DNA from: SXOA01 sp051004015
GTDB taxonomy: Bacteria > Planctomycetota > Planctomycetia > Pirellulales > Pirellulaceae
DNA: 47,592 bases
NCBI GenBank assembly: GCA_051004015.1
Contig: JBPCKT010000100.1
Coordinates: forward strand, 1-47,592
Direction: 5' to 3'
Shown piece by piece: positions 14,440-25,608 of the stretch (its first letter is position 1; the number at the start of each line of letters is the position of its first letter). The notes under the pieces are model-generated. The model worked only from the letters and a program-made list of their open reading frames with translations, did not search any database and was not told the DNA's origin. The translations under genes and the position numbers were made by a program.

Positions 14440-15909
14440 CTACGCCAATATCCCCTCCACCACCTCTCCATGCACGTTGGTCAGCCGCCGCTGGATGCCG
14501 TTGTGGTAGTAGGTGAGGCGGGTGTGGTCGATGCCGAGGAGGTGCTGGATGGTGGCGTGGAAGTCGTGCCAGGCGGTGCGGTGCTCCACGGCTTTCCAGC
14601 CGATGTCGTCCGTGCTGCCATAGGCCAGGCCGTGCTTGAGCCCCGCCCCCGCGAGCCAGACGGAGAAGCCGTACTGGTTGTGATCCCGGCCGGTGCCGAC
14701 GACGTCGGCGGAGGACTGGGTGAAGGGGGTGCGGCCGAACTCGGACGTGAAGAGGACGAGGGTGTCGTCGAGCAGGCCCCGCTGGCGGAGGTCTTTGACG
14801 AGGCCGGCGACCGGCTGGTCGATGAGCTTGGCCTCGCGGGTGTGGTTCTCCTTCACATCCTCGTGGCCGTCCCAGTTGATACGGGGGGAGCCGAAGGAGC
14901 CGCCGGAGAAGAGCTGAACGAAGCGGACTCCCTGCTCCAGGAGCCGCCGGGCGAGGAGGCAACTGCGGCCAAAATCTTTGGTAGCGTCCTGGTCGATGCC
15001 GTAGAGCTTTTGCGTATCGGCGGTTTCGCCGGATAGGTCCGTCACGCGCGGCACGGCAAGCTGCATTTTGGCCGCCAGCTCATAGGCTTTCATCCGGGCG
15101 GCAAGCTCCCCTTCTCCGCCGCGGGCTTCCAGATCGAGCTGGTTAAGCTTCGCCTGCAACTCGCGGCTGGCGGCTTCGACGCCCGGCGGGATTTCGCGGG
15201 CGGGGAAGAGGTCGCTGATGACCGGGCCTTTGCTTTGGAACATCACTCCCTGATGCTGGGCCGGAAGAAAGCCGTTGGACCAGTTGTTGGTGCCGCCGGC
15301 GGGGAGGCCGCGGCTGTCGGGGAGCACCACGTAGGCCGGTAATTCGTCCGTCTCGTTCCCCATCCCGTACGAGAGCCACGAGCCGAGGTTGGGGAACCCG
15401 TTCAGCCGAAAGCCGCTGTTTTCGTGGAGCGTGGCGGGAGTATGGCTCGATGATTCCGCGAACATGCTGCGGATGACGGTCAATTCATCGGCCACCTCGG
15501 CGAGGTGCGGAAACAGCTCGCTAATCCAGAGGCCGCTCTTTCCCCGCTGCTTGAATTCCCAGTCGTTTTTGCGGAGCAAACCAATCTGCCCGAAAAACAC
15601 ATCCGGCTTCTCGCTGCCGCCGAGCGGCTTGCCGTGCAGCCGGGCCAGCTCCGGCTTGTAATCGAAGGAATCGAGATGGCTCATGCCGCCGCAGAGACAG
15701 ATGTGGATTACCCGCTTGGCCTTTGGCGCATGATGCGGGGGCGGATCCTTGGCTTCGCCGGGAATACCCGCTGCGCGCACGGTGCCGTCGCGCATCAGCA
15801 GGCTCGCAAATGCCGCCGCCCCAATGCCGCGGGCGGCGAAGGAGAAAAAGTCGCGGCGAGTAGGTGGGGTAGGCTTCCAGCCTGCCCTAATGGTTCCAGA
15901 AGTTGACAT
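14440..15909 (-). CDS. DUF1501 protein with Tat signal (paired with PSD1)
   Basis: 489 residues. A twin-arginine leader is visible: 'TRRDFFSFAARGIGAAAFASLL' around residues 18-39. DUF1501 marks follow: 'AKRVIHICLCGGMSHLDSFDYKPELARLHGKP', 'SWLSYGMGNETDELPAYVVLPD', 'RFVQLFSGG', 'LLDDTLVLFTSEFGRTPFTQ', 'GRDHNQYGFSVWLAGAGLKHG' and the C-terminal 'TIQHLLGIDHTRLTYYHNGIQRRLT'. The domain is related to the alkaline-phosphatase/sulfatase fold; the substrate is unknown. The PSD1 gene lies 43 bases upstream, the standard pairing. The residues AGWKPTPP before the Tat motif are encoded by a dispersed repeat (15864-15887). SD AAGGA precedes ATG 15909. Confidence 0.95.
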   Translation of the reverse strand: MSTSGTIRAGWKPTPPTRRDFFSFAARGIGAAAFASLLMRDGTVRAAGIPGEAKDPPPHHAPKAKRVIHICLCGGMSHLDSFDYKPELARLHGKPLGGSEKPDVFFGQIGLLRKNDWEFKQRGKSGLWISELFPHLAEVADELTVIRSMFAESSSHTPATLHENSGFRLNGFPNLGSWLSYGMGNETDELPAYVVLPDSRGLPAGGTNNWSNGFLPAQHQGVMFQSKGPVISDLFPAREIPPGVEAASRELQAKLNQLDLEARGGEGELAARMKAYELAAKMQLAVPRVTDLSGETADTQKLYGIDQDATKDFGRSCLLARRLLEQGVRFVQLFSGGSFGSPRINWDGHEDVKENHTREAKLIDQPVAGLVKDLRQRGLLDDTLVLFTSEFGRTPFTQSSADVVGTGRDHNQYGFSVWLAGAGLKHGLAYGSTDDIGWKAVEHRTAWHDFHATIQHLLGIDHTRLTYYHNGIQRRLTNVHGEVVEGILA

Positions 15910-15952
15910 GTTTCCTTAGGAGTTTTCTGGGCAGGCTGGAAGCCTACACCAC
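15864..15952. repeat. 24-base inverted repeat pair
   Basis: GTAGGCTTCCAGCCTGCC-type repeat: the copy at 15864-15887 is inside the DUF1501 leader, the inverted copy at 15929-15952 directly follows the PSD1 stop. The arms agree at 23 of 24 bases, with about 41 bases between them. The repeat type is dispersed in planctomycete genomes. Confidence 0.85.
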
Positions 15953-18958
<3,006 letters not shown>

Positions 18959-19051
18959 CGCTTCACTATAAGAACTGCCCGCGGTGGACGCCACCGAGCC
19001 GCATGATTCAAGCGTTCCCAACGGAACTATTGGCCGCGGCGACTGAAGTCC

Positions 19052-19507
19052 TCATTCCTTCAAAGTCAGCGTTTGCACAAATTGCGGTGCAACTTTCCAA
19101 TCTCCCGCTTCTCGAAAAAGCTTGTCCAACCAGAATTTGACCGTCTTGTCGCCATACTGAACGCGGTACACGACCATGGCGGTATCGCCATCGATTTCTT
19201 CGTACACGATCTTCGTCTCCACCTTGAGATCCTTCATGCCCTTCTGGTAGACGGCGGAAAGTTGTTCGAGTGACCCAAAATTCTGCTTGATGTGCTGGTT
19301 GCTGGTGCTCGAGGTACGATCTGCCGCGGACTTAACATCCCCCTTGGCGAGCGCGTCATTCCAGGCCTTAACAACGTCCCCCGGGGAAAGTTCCGCGGCC
19401 TGCACGGTTGGCTTCATCACCGCAGGCTGAGGGGGTTCGCCGCAGCCCCCAAGCAGAATGGCGACGAACAGATTCGGGATCGCCGCAGTGACCATCGTGC
19501 TGCGCAT
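19052..19507 (-). CDS. Small lipoprotein, NTF2/DUF4878-like
   Basis: Start at ATG 19507 (MRSTMVTAAIPNLFVAILLGGCGEPPQ), 151 residues. A lipoprotein signal ends in 'LLGGC'; the cysteine would be lipid-modified. The mature part 'ELSPGDVVKAWNDALAKGDVKSAADRTSSTSNQHIKQNFGSLEQL', 'VETKIVYEEIDGDTAMVVYRVQYGDKTVKFWLDKLFREAGDWKVAPQF' has the look of the NTF2-like DUF4878/DUF3828 lipoproteins, which hold a cone-shaped ligand fold. Function unknown. It lies 93 bases upstream of PSD1 on the same strand and could be the first gene of that unit. An earlier in-frame Met (to 19546) would give an atypical leader. Confidence 0.75.
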   Translation of the reverse strand: MRSTMVTAAIPNLFVAILLGGCGEPPQPAVMKPTVQAAELSPGDVVKAWNDALAKGDVKSAADRTSSTSNQHIKQNFGSLEQLSAVYQKGMKDLKVETKIVYEEIDGDTAMVVYRVQYGDKTVKFWLDKLFREAGDWKVAPQFVQTLTLKE

Positions 19508-19623
19508 AGTCAATCTCCTTCGTGCCAGGTCCGTCGTCGATTGCACGGCAGCAACTCAGCCCCTGGCAACCGCCCAACCAAAAACAAGGCTTGAAACCAT
19601 GTGTCATGATGCCATTCGGCAGT

Positions 19624-19649
19624 GTCCACCAATTATTGTTGGCGTGGAC
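19624..19649 (-). terminator. Hairpin after the MoeA-PBP gene
   Basis: On the minus strand GTCCACGCCAA and TTGGTGGAC pair around a 6-base AT-rich loop, with two unpaired bases in one arm. It begins about 25 bases after the stop of the molybdenum-cofactor gene. There is no U-run, so it may be an imperfect terminator. Confidence 0.4.
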
Positions 19650-19673
19650 CCGCCGCATAGCCGAATTCAAACT

Positions 19674-21641
19674 TTATTCCATGGCATGTGCGGTAGCCGC
19701 TACGGCTGATTCACGAAAACCAAACGTTAACAGCCGCTCGCGGACTTCCGGCAGTTTCATCAGGCGGCGGAATTCCAGCACGGCGGGCCGGACCCGCCGC
19801 GACTTGGGAAGGACGAAGTCGTACTGTTCTTCACCTAGGGGTACGAAGCCCAGGCCGGCCTGGCGAGCGACGCTTTCGATGCAGATGCCCCAGTCGGCTC
19901 GTCCTTGCGCCACGGCAGCGGCGACGGCATTGTGGCTGCGGGGCTGGTTGGCGTAGCCGGGGGGAGTGCCGCCGCCGAGCAGCCGGTCACTGAGAATCCG
20001 CGTGCCGCTGCCGGCGTTGCGATTCACCATAAGAACGGAAGCGTCATGAATTACAGTGTTTTGCAGGATGTCCGGCGCCGACTGGCCTTCAAAACGCCGA
20101 TCCCCCCGGCGATGGACGACTCCCTGCATCCGCCCGTAGCCGGGAATGAGCTCCAGGTCCGAGGTGAGGAAGGGCCGGTTGTATTCGCCGCTGGCCGGAT
20201 CGAGCAGATGTATCCCCGCCAGGTCGCACTCCCCCCGCTTCGCTGCGGCCAGGCCGGCCGTGGAGCCGACGGCCAGGAATTTTGTCCGCAAGCCTTGCCG
20301 CTCCAGTTGCGAAAGCAGATAGTCCAGCCCCACGCAGTGGCTGCCGATGACGACCAGGTCGGCGAGTTTCAGCTCCTTGCTGAGGAGCTGCACGTCGACG
20401 GTCGCTCCGGCCTGCACAATCTCGTCATGCCGGCCGATGGTCACAAAGCCGTCCGCCCGGCTGAAGGAGGTGACGCTGCCGGACCCTTTGCCCATCGGGT
20501 AAGCGGTGAGCGCCGGTTGATTGGACCGAGGAGCGTGAGCCGGCTGCTCGACGAGCCCCACCAGCAAATACTCGGTCCGCCCAATTTCGCTGTTCACTTT
20601 GACGGCGAGCTGGGCCTTTACCGTGTTCTTCGCGTCCTGGGCTCGTCCGGCAAGCAAGCGGATGACCGGGGCGACAAACTCGTGAAACGTAAAGATGGCC
20701 GACGTGGGAAAGCCGGGCAGCACGACGACCGGCTTTCCCTGGGTCACCGCCAGGCAAATCGGCTTGCCCGGCTTGAGCGCCACTCCGTGGGCGACGATGC
20801 CGGGACCCGCCAGCTCGCTGACGACGCGATAGGAAATGTCCCCCGCTCCCTTGCTGGTGCCGCCGGAGAGCAGGACCACATCGCAATCGCCAAGGGCGGA
20901 ATGAATGCACCCGCGCAGCTCGCTCGCATCGTCGCGGACAATCCCCAGGGCAACGGGCTCGCCGCCGATCTCGAAAACGGCATCCGCCAGAATGCGGGCG
21001 TTGGAATCATAGACCTTCCCTGGCTGCATGGGCTCACCGGGAGCGATGATTTCGTCCCCGGTGGAGAGGATCGCCACCCGCGGCTTTCGCCAGACGCTGA
21101 CCTGGCGGACGCCGACCGCGGCCAGCACGCCGGTCTCGCGGCTGGTGAGCGTCGTCCCGGCGTGAAGGACGGATTCACCGCTGGCCATGTCCGTTGCCGC
21201 AAAGCTGATGTTGCCCCCGGCGGTGATTGCCCGGCGGACAAGCAACGTCCCCTGAGCCACGTCCGTGTGCTCCACCATGACCACCGCGTCCGCTCCGCGA
21301 GGAATCATGCCGCCCGTCGAAATGGCTATTCCCCTCCCCTGCCCCACTTCGGCTTGCGGAACCGAGCCGGCGGCGATTTCGCCAGAGAGGAGGGCGAGCT
21401 GATTGGGAATCTCCTCCGACGCTCCGAAGGTGTCCGCGGCGACCACCGCATATCCATCCACATTCGAGCGGTCGAAGGAGGGAACATCGACCGCGGCCAA
21501 GACATCCTGGGCCAATACCCGTCCGAGTGCCTGATCCAAGGGAACGAATTCTCGTCCCAGGGGAACTAATTTCAGCGCAGCGTGAAACCTCCGCTCCGCT
21601 TCGTCGCGGTCGATCACGTCGAGAAATTGGTCTTGAGGCAC
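19674..21641 (-). CDS. moeA: MoeA fused to a periplasmic-binding-like domain
   Basis: 655 residues. Residues 1 to about 405 are a complete MoeA: 'PSFDRSNVDGYAV', 'ISTGGMIPRGADAVVMVEHTDV', 'AILSTGDEIIAPGEP', 'VVLLSGGTSKGAGDISYRVV', 'VVLPGFPTSAIFTF'. MoeA inserts molybdate into adenylylated molybdopterin. From about 425 to the end lies a PBP-like domain (PF12727-type): 'DLVVIGSHCVGLDYLLSQLERQGLRTKFLAVGSTAGLAAAKRGECDLAGIHLLDPASGEYNRPFL', 'NRNAGSGTRILSDRLL', 'HNAVAAAVAQGRADWGICIESVA'. It lacks a signal peptide, so it acts in the cytoplasm; oxyanion sensing or delivery is inference. The gene follows the plain MoeA gene by 24 bases. Confidence 0.93.
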   Translation of the reverse strand: MPQDQFLDVIDRDEAERRFHAALKLVPLGREFVPLDQALGRVLAQDVLAAVDVPSFDRSNVDGYAVVAADTFGASEEIPNQLALLSGEIAAGSVPQAEVGQGRGIAISTGGMIPRGADAVVMVEHTDVAQGTLLVRRAITAGGNISFAATDMASGESVLHAGTTLTSRETGVLAAVGVRQVSVWRKPRVAILSTGDEIIAPGEPMQPGKVYDSNARILADAVFEIGGEPVALGIVRDDASELRGCIHSALGDCDVVLLSGGTSKGAGDISYRVVSELAGPGIVAHGVALKPGKPICLAVTQGKPVVVLPGFPTSAIFTFHEFVAPVIRLLAGRAQDAKNTVKAQLAVKVNSEIGRTEYLLVGLVEQPAHAPRSNQPALTAYPMGKGSGSVTSFSRADGFVTIGRHDEIVQAGATVDVQLLSKELKLADLVVIGSHCVGLDYLLSQLERQGLRTKFLAVGSTAGLAAAKRGECDLAGIHLLDPASGEYNRPFLTSDLELIPGYGRMQGVVHRRGDRRFEGQSAPDILQNTVIHDASVLMVNRNAGSGTRILSDRLLGGGTPPGYANQPRSHNAVAAAVAQGRADWGICIESVARQAGLGFVPLGEEQYDFVLPKSRRVRPAVLEFRRLMKLPEVRERLLTFGFRESAVAATAHAME

Positions 21642-21665
21642 GGGGTTGGGGTCAGGGGTCAGGGG

Positions 21666-22916
21666 TCAGGAGTCGTAGAGAAACACGTCCACTTCCGCAC
21701 CTTCTGGATAACCTTCGCTATCCGCCGGAATGGCGACAAATCCATCGGCCCGCGTGGTGGAACTCAAAATCGATGCCCCGCTGATGCTAACTGGTTCCAC
21801 GCGATCATTGACAATTCGTACGCGGGCATAGTCCAAGCGGCCGACGGTGGATACGAGTTTGCGGCTGAGTTTCATTCGCCGTGCCGGATACGGCCACTCC
21901 TTCTTTCTGCCGCCGAGCAGCCGCAGGGCGCGGCCGCCGAAGAAGTCATAGGCGCAGAGGCAGGAGACGGGATTGCCCGGCAGCAGGAAGACGAGTTTGC
22001 CCATCAGCAGGCCCATTCCCGCCGGGCTGCTGGGGCGCATCGCAATGCCGTGAATGGCCAGTTCGCCGTGTTTGGCCAAGAGCGACGGCGCGAAATCCTC
22101 CTGTCCCACGCTGGATCCGCCGGAGACCAGCACCACATCGGCGTCGTCTCGCATCGCTGACAGGATTGCGGCCGGCTCATCGGGGACGATGCCGGGATTG
22201 ATTGCGATCCCGCCGTCACGCGCGACAAGTGCCGCGAGCATCGGCCCGTTGGCATCCATAATCTTGCTCGCCTGCGGAGCGGAGCCGGGCGGAAGGAGCT
22301 CATTGCCGGTAATCACGATGCGGACCCGCGGCCGGCGGACGACGTCGATCGTGGAAATACCAATCGAAGCCAGCACGCCCAAGTCCTGCGGCCTCAGCAC
22401 GCGGCCTGGCGAAAGCACTTTCGTCCCAGCCGAGATGTCCTCTCCTTGCCGGCCGATGTTCTTCCCAGGCGGCACTTCATCCAGCACGCTCAATCGGCTG
22501 CCGCTGACTTCCACCCGCTCTGCCGGCAACACCGCATCGGTTCCGGCGGGAATGGGCGCTCCCGTCATGATTCGCACCGCCTGGCCGCGGCTTAAAGTTC
22601 CAGCAAACGGCCGTCCCGGCAGCGATTCACCGGCAATCTCCAGCTCCAGCCGGTTGTAGCCGTCAGCCCCCCGCGTCTGGTCCGCCCGGAGAGCATAGCC
22701 GTCCATCATGGAGCGGTCAAAGCCCGGCACATCCACGCCGCTGGTCACTTCCGCAGCCAGCACCCTCCCCCCTGCCCTGTCCAGCGGCACCGGCTCGCAT
22801 GGGAGTTGCCGTGCGTGTTCGTCAATCCATTCCCACGCCGCTGCCACCGTCGTCCGCCGCGCAAAGCCGCGCATGCGGACGTCGTGCGGTCCGTCGTCAG
22901 CGGGTGCGAGAGTCAT
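21666..22916 (-). CDS. moeA: Molybdopterin molybdotransferase MoeA
   Basis: 416 residues from ATG 22916; ATG 22874 (MRGFARRTTVAAAWEWID) is an equally good start. The marks of MoeA are present: 'PGFDRSMMDGYAL', 'IMTGAPIPAGTDAVLPAERVE', 'RIVITGNELLPPGSAP', 'VVLVSGGSSVGQEDFAPSLLAKHGELAIHGIAMRPSSPAGMG', 'FLLPGNPVSCLCAYDFFGG' and a C-terminal beta domain. It catalyses molybdate insertion into the cofactor precursor in the cytoplasm. It is the upstream member of a tandem with the MoeA-PBP fusion. Two MoeA forms side by side may serve molybdenum and tungsten, or two enzyme groups. No other cofactor genes are nearby. Confidence 0.94.
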   Translation of the reverse strand: MTLAPADDGPHDVRMRGFARRTTVAAAWEWIDEHARQLPCEPVPLDRAGGRVLAAEVTSGVDVPGFDRSMMDGYALRADQTRGADGYNRLELEIAGESLPGRPFAGTLSRGQAVRIMTGAPIPAGTDAVLPAERVEVSGSRLSVLDEVPPGKNIGRQGEDISAGTKVLSPGRVLRPQDLGVLASIGISTIDVVRRPRVRIVITGNELLPPGSAPQASKIMDANGPMLAALVARDGGIAINPGIVPDEPAAILSAMRDDADVVLVSGGSSVGQEDFAPSLLAKHGELAIHGIAMRPSSPAGMGLLMGKLVFLLPGNPVSCLCAYDFFGGRALRLLGGRKKEWPYPARRMKLSRKLVSTVGRLDYARVRIVNDRVEPVSISGASILSSTTRADGFVAIPADSEGYPEGAEVDVFLYDS

Positions 22917-22929
22917 TTGCTCATTCTAC

Positions 22930-23019
22930 GCTGGAGTTCCGCCTTTAGGCGGTCCACCCCCCTGCTGGAATTCCGCGTTCAAGCGGCCTCCAAAACCCGC
23001 CTTAGGGCGGAACTCCAGC
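22930..23019. repeat. Three copies of a 23-base palindromic repeat
   Basis: Copies at 22930-22952 and 22964-22986 are direct; 22997-23019 is inverted. The unit starts GCTGGAGTTCCGCC and ends in AGGCGG, so each has an internal CCGCC/GGCGG stem. Copy 3 differs from copy 1 at two positions; copy 2 is more diverged. They lie between the divergent moeA and DUF1501 genes, where promoters are expected. Confidence 0.85.
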
Positions 23020-23077
23020 ATTTACTCCAGGCCCAAAAATCCTTGTCGCAAGTCGACCAACAAGATATGTTAACGGC

Positions 23078-24439
23078 ATGCTTCGCGTAACCTCGACCAG
23101 CAGCGACATCCACCGGACCCTGCCGCGCCGCTCCTTTCTGCAAGCGGGAGCACTTGGACTGGGGGGATTGACCCTTGCGGAGCTGCTTCAGCTGCGGGCC
23201 GCTGGAGCGGGAAATGGCCGGGCGGCGGATACGAGCGTGATCCTGTTCTGGTGCAGCGGCGGGCCGGGGCACATGGAGACATGGGATCCCAAGCCCGAGG
23301 CCCCCGCGGAATATCGCGGGCCGCTCCGCGCCATCGATACCAGCGTTCCCGGCGTACAGTTCAGCGAGCTGATGCCGCGGCAGGCGGAGTTGATGGACAA
23401 GCTGGCCGTGCTGCGGACCGTCCATCATGGGACCGGCGACCACACCAAGGGGAATCACTGGATGCTGACCGGCTTTGAGGGGCCGGCCTTCAATGCCCCC
23501 GACAACACCCTCCAGCGCCGCCCCGCTATGGGCTCCGCAGTCGCTCGCCTCCGCGGCGCTAACCAGCCGGGGCTGCTGCCGTATGTGGGCGTGCCGCATC
23601 TGCGCGGCGGGACGGACAATCTGTTCCATTATGCGTCTTATCTGGGGGGCGGCTGGAATCCGTTCGTCGTGAACTCCGATCCCAACGACAAGAAATTCTC
23701 CGTCCGCAACCTGGGGATGAACGGCGACTTGACCCTGCAGCGGGCCGAAGAGCGCCGCAACCTGTTAAGCGGCCTCGATCGCATTCAAACGAGCGCCGAG
23801 CGAAAGATGAGCGAGCTGGATGAGCACCAGCGGGCCGCTTTCGAGCTGCTCACGAGCCAGAAGGTCCGCGAGGCATTTGACATTTCGCAGGAGCGCGACA
23901 TCGTCCGCGACCAATACGGCCGGCACACCTTTGGCCAAAGTGCGCTGCTCGCCCGGCGGCTAGTCGAGCATGGTGTGACCTTCGTCACCGTCAATTGCGT
24001 CCCCTGGGATCATCACGGTTCCCCCGGCCAGTACAAAACGGAAGAGGGGGCCCGGCTGCTCATTCCGCCGCTCGACCAGGCAATTGCGGGTCTCGTTCAG
24101 GACCTGATCGATCGTGGCCTATACGACAAGACGCTGGTGGTGGCGATGGGGGAATTCGGCCGCACGCCGCGGATGAACAAAGCCGCCGGCCGCGACCACT
24201 GGGGAAACACCTTCAGCGTCCTGATGGGCTGCGGCAGCATGAAAATGGGGCAAGTCATCGGCCGTTCGACGCACCGCGGCGAAGAAGTTGCCGAGCGACC
24301 CATCAGCCCGCAGGACGTTGCCGCCACCGTCTATCACCACCTCGGCATTAACGCCCGCCAGGTCAGCTTTCGCGACCTCCTCGACCGGCCGATGCCGCTG
24401 ATCGACAGCGGCGAGCCAATCCGCGAATTGGTGGAATAG
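23078..24439 (+). CDS. DUF1501 protein with Tat-like signal
   Basis: 453 residues. The leader 'LPRRSFLQAGALGLGGLTLAELL' has twin arginines and a hydrophobic stretch. DUF1501 marks follow: 'SVILFWCSGGPGHMETWDPKPEAPAEYRGP', 'QFSELMPRQAELMDKLAVLRTVHHGTGDHTKGNHWMLTG', 'GVTFVTVNCVPWDHHG', 'LYDKTLVVAMGEFGRTPRMNKAAGRDHWGNTFSVLMGCG' and 'ISPQDVAATVYHHLGINARQVSFRDLLDRPMPLI'. It is the family branch whose histidine/asparagine clusters fit a metal site as in alkaline phosphatase relatives. Unlike the two minus-strand DUF1501 genes, no PSD1 gene is adjacent. No clear SD is seen before ATG 23078. Confidence 0.94.
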   Translation: MLRVTSTSSDIHRTLPRRSFLQAGALGLGGLTLAELLQLRAAGAGNGRAADTSVILFWCSGGPGHMETWDPKPEAPAEYRGPLRAIDTSVPGVQFSELMPRQAELMDKLAVLRTVHHGTGDHTKGNHWMLTGFEGPAFNAPDNTLQRRPAMGSAVARLRGANQPGLLPYVGVPHLRGGTDNLFHYASYLGGGWNPFVVNSDPNDKKFSVRNLGMNGDLTLQRAEERRNLLSGLDRIQTSAERKMSELDEHQRAAFELLTSQKVREAFDISQERDIVRDQYGRHTFGQSALLARRLVEHGVTFVTVNCVPWDHHGSPGQYKTEEGARLLIPPLDQAIAGLVQDLIDRGLYDKTLVVAMGEFGRTPRMNKAAGRDHWGNTFSVLMGCGSMKMGQVIGRSTHRGEEVAERPISPQDVAATVYHHLGINARQVSFRDLLDRPMPLIDSGEPIRELVE

Positions 24440-24443
24440 ACTC

Positions 24444-24517
24444 TTCTCCTCTCCCCTTGGGAGAAGCCGGGTGAGGGTCTTCGGTTCAAGAAAAGTAGCC
24501 CGCTCACTCCGTGAGCG
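24444..24517. repeat. Two dispersed repeats between DUF1501 and rhuM
   Basis: 24444-24478 is of the 'TCTCCCCTTGGGAGA...GGGTGAGGG' type (hairpin TCTCCC/GGGAGA at 24450-24464), also found at 29528-29563 and 45468-45510. 24495-24517 begins GTAGCC and has the hairpin CGCTCAC/GTGAGCG, a half copy of the element at 3431. Both sit between convergent genes and may stop transcription. Confidence 0.75.
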
Positions 24518-24526
24518 CGGCATTCT

Positions 24527-25567
24527 TCACCCCTTCTTCTTAGGCTTCTTCGGCAGCTTCTTCACCACATCCTCCAGCTCCCGAACCGCATCCTGCTCCG
24601 CCTTGGATTCGACTTCCAATCGCCGCCGCTTGCTGAACTCCTCATACTCCCGCTCCGCCTTCTCATCCGCCGCTTCGCGCGACACCTTGCCCGCATCCGG
24701 CAGCACATTCCGCTCGTTGAATCGCAGAAACTCGTCCAGCTTCTCTTTCCAGTTCGCCATGAAGACCTGCTTGCGGCGTTTCGCCTGGTCCTCGGCAAAA
24801 TCGAGGAACATCACCACAATCCGGTTGAGCTCGCTGATCTCCTCTTCCTGCAAGTAGTTCTTGGCGACGGTCACATCCGTTTTCAGCACCTTGCTTCCCT
24901 TCCAGCTCGTCAGCCCCATATTCGGCTGTCCGGCATCGGCCCGCCCGGCGATGATTTCCGGCGCGGTCTGGCCGGTGGCGGCAAAGTGCAATTTGTTCTG
25001 CACGGTCTTGAAGAAGAGCTGCGTCTCGGCCTCCGCGGGAGCATAGTCGCTGGCCAGCGCCAGGATTTCCCGCACCCGCAAATACATCCGCCGCTCGCTG
25101 GCCCGAATGTCCCGTATCCGCTCCAGCAGCTCATCAAAATAATCCGGCACCCCCGGCCCCGGCGGATTCTTCAGCCGCTCGTCGTCCATGGTGAACCCCT
25201 TCACCAGATACTCGTGCAGCCGAGCCGTCGCCCACTGGCGGAACTGGGTGCCCCGCTGGCTGCGGACGCGGTAACCGACCGACAAGATTGCGGGCAGGCT
25301 GTAGTGCTCGATTTCGCGGGAAACCTCGCGGGAGCCCTCTATTTGAACTATTCGATAACGTCGAATAGTTGTCGACTCGTCCAGCTCACCCTCGGCGTAA
25401 AGCTCCTTCAGATGGTGATTTACGGTATTCACCCCGATCTGAAACAGCTCCGCCATCAGCTTTTGCGTCAGCCAAATCGTCTCCTCCTCAAACCGGCACT
25501 GAATCCGCGTGCGCCCATCCTCCGCCTGGTACAGGATGATTTCGGATTTCGGCGATTCGTCAGCCAT
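24527..25567 (-). CDS. RhuM-family (virulence protein RhuM) protein
   Basis: 346 residues. The N-terminal part 'EIILYQAEDGRTRIQCRFEEETIWLTQKLMAELFQIGVNTVNHHLKELYAEGELDESTTIRRYRIVQIEGSREVSREIEHYSLPAILSVGYRVRSQRGTQFRQWAT' is the RhuM (PF13310) signature, with a winged-helix look at 'WLTQKLMAELFQIGVNTVNHHL'. The middle is helical and the C-terminus is a long charged, lysine-rich coil. RhuM genes occur on pathogenicity islands and among mobile or defence genes, but the activity is unknown. It starts 41 bases after the end of the four-gene ATPase operon on the same strand and may belong to it. Confidence 0.92.
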   Translation of the reverse strand: MADESPKSEIILYQAEDGRTRIQCRFEEETIWLTQKLMAELFQIGVNTVNHHLKELYAEGELDESTTIRRYRIVQIEGSREVSREIEHYSLPAILSVGYRVRSQRGTQFRQWATARLHEYLVKGFTMDDERLKNPPGPGVPDYFDELLERIRDIRASERRMYLRVREILALASDYAPAEAETQLFFKTVQNKLHFAATGQTAPEIIAGRADAGQPNMGLTSWKGSKVLKTDVTVAKNYLQEEEISELNRIVVMFLDFAEDQAKRRKQVFMANWKEKLDEFLRFNERNVLPDAGKVSREAADEKAEREYEEFSKRRRLEVESKAEQDAVRELEDVVKKLPKKPKKKG

Positions 25568-25608
25568 TTTGAACCTTCCTTGACCTTTTCACCGGCATTT
25601 TCTGTGCT

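Noticed and set aside
14423..14962. Arginine/proline-rich N-terminal extension of xisH
   Set aside because: It is the DUF1501 gene read in another frame; the XisH family begins at MPAKNIYH.
19905..21569. 554-residue plus-strand frame opposite the MoeA fusion
   Set aside because: Antisense of MoeA motifs; no start signal or family resemblance.
22930..23019. Possible CRISPR array
   Set aside because: Only three copies, one inverted, imperfect, with unequal short gaps and no cas genes.
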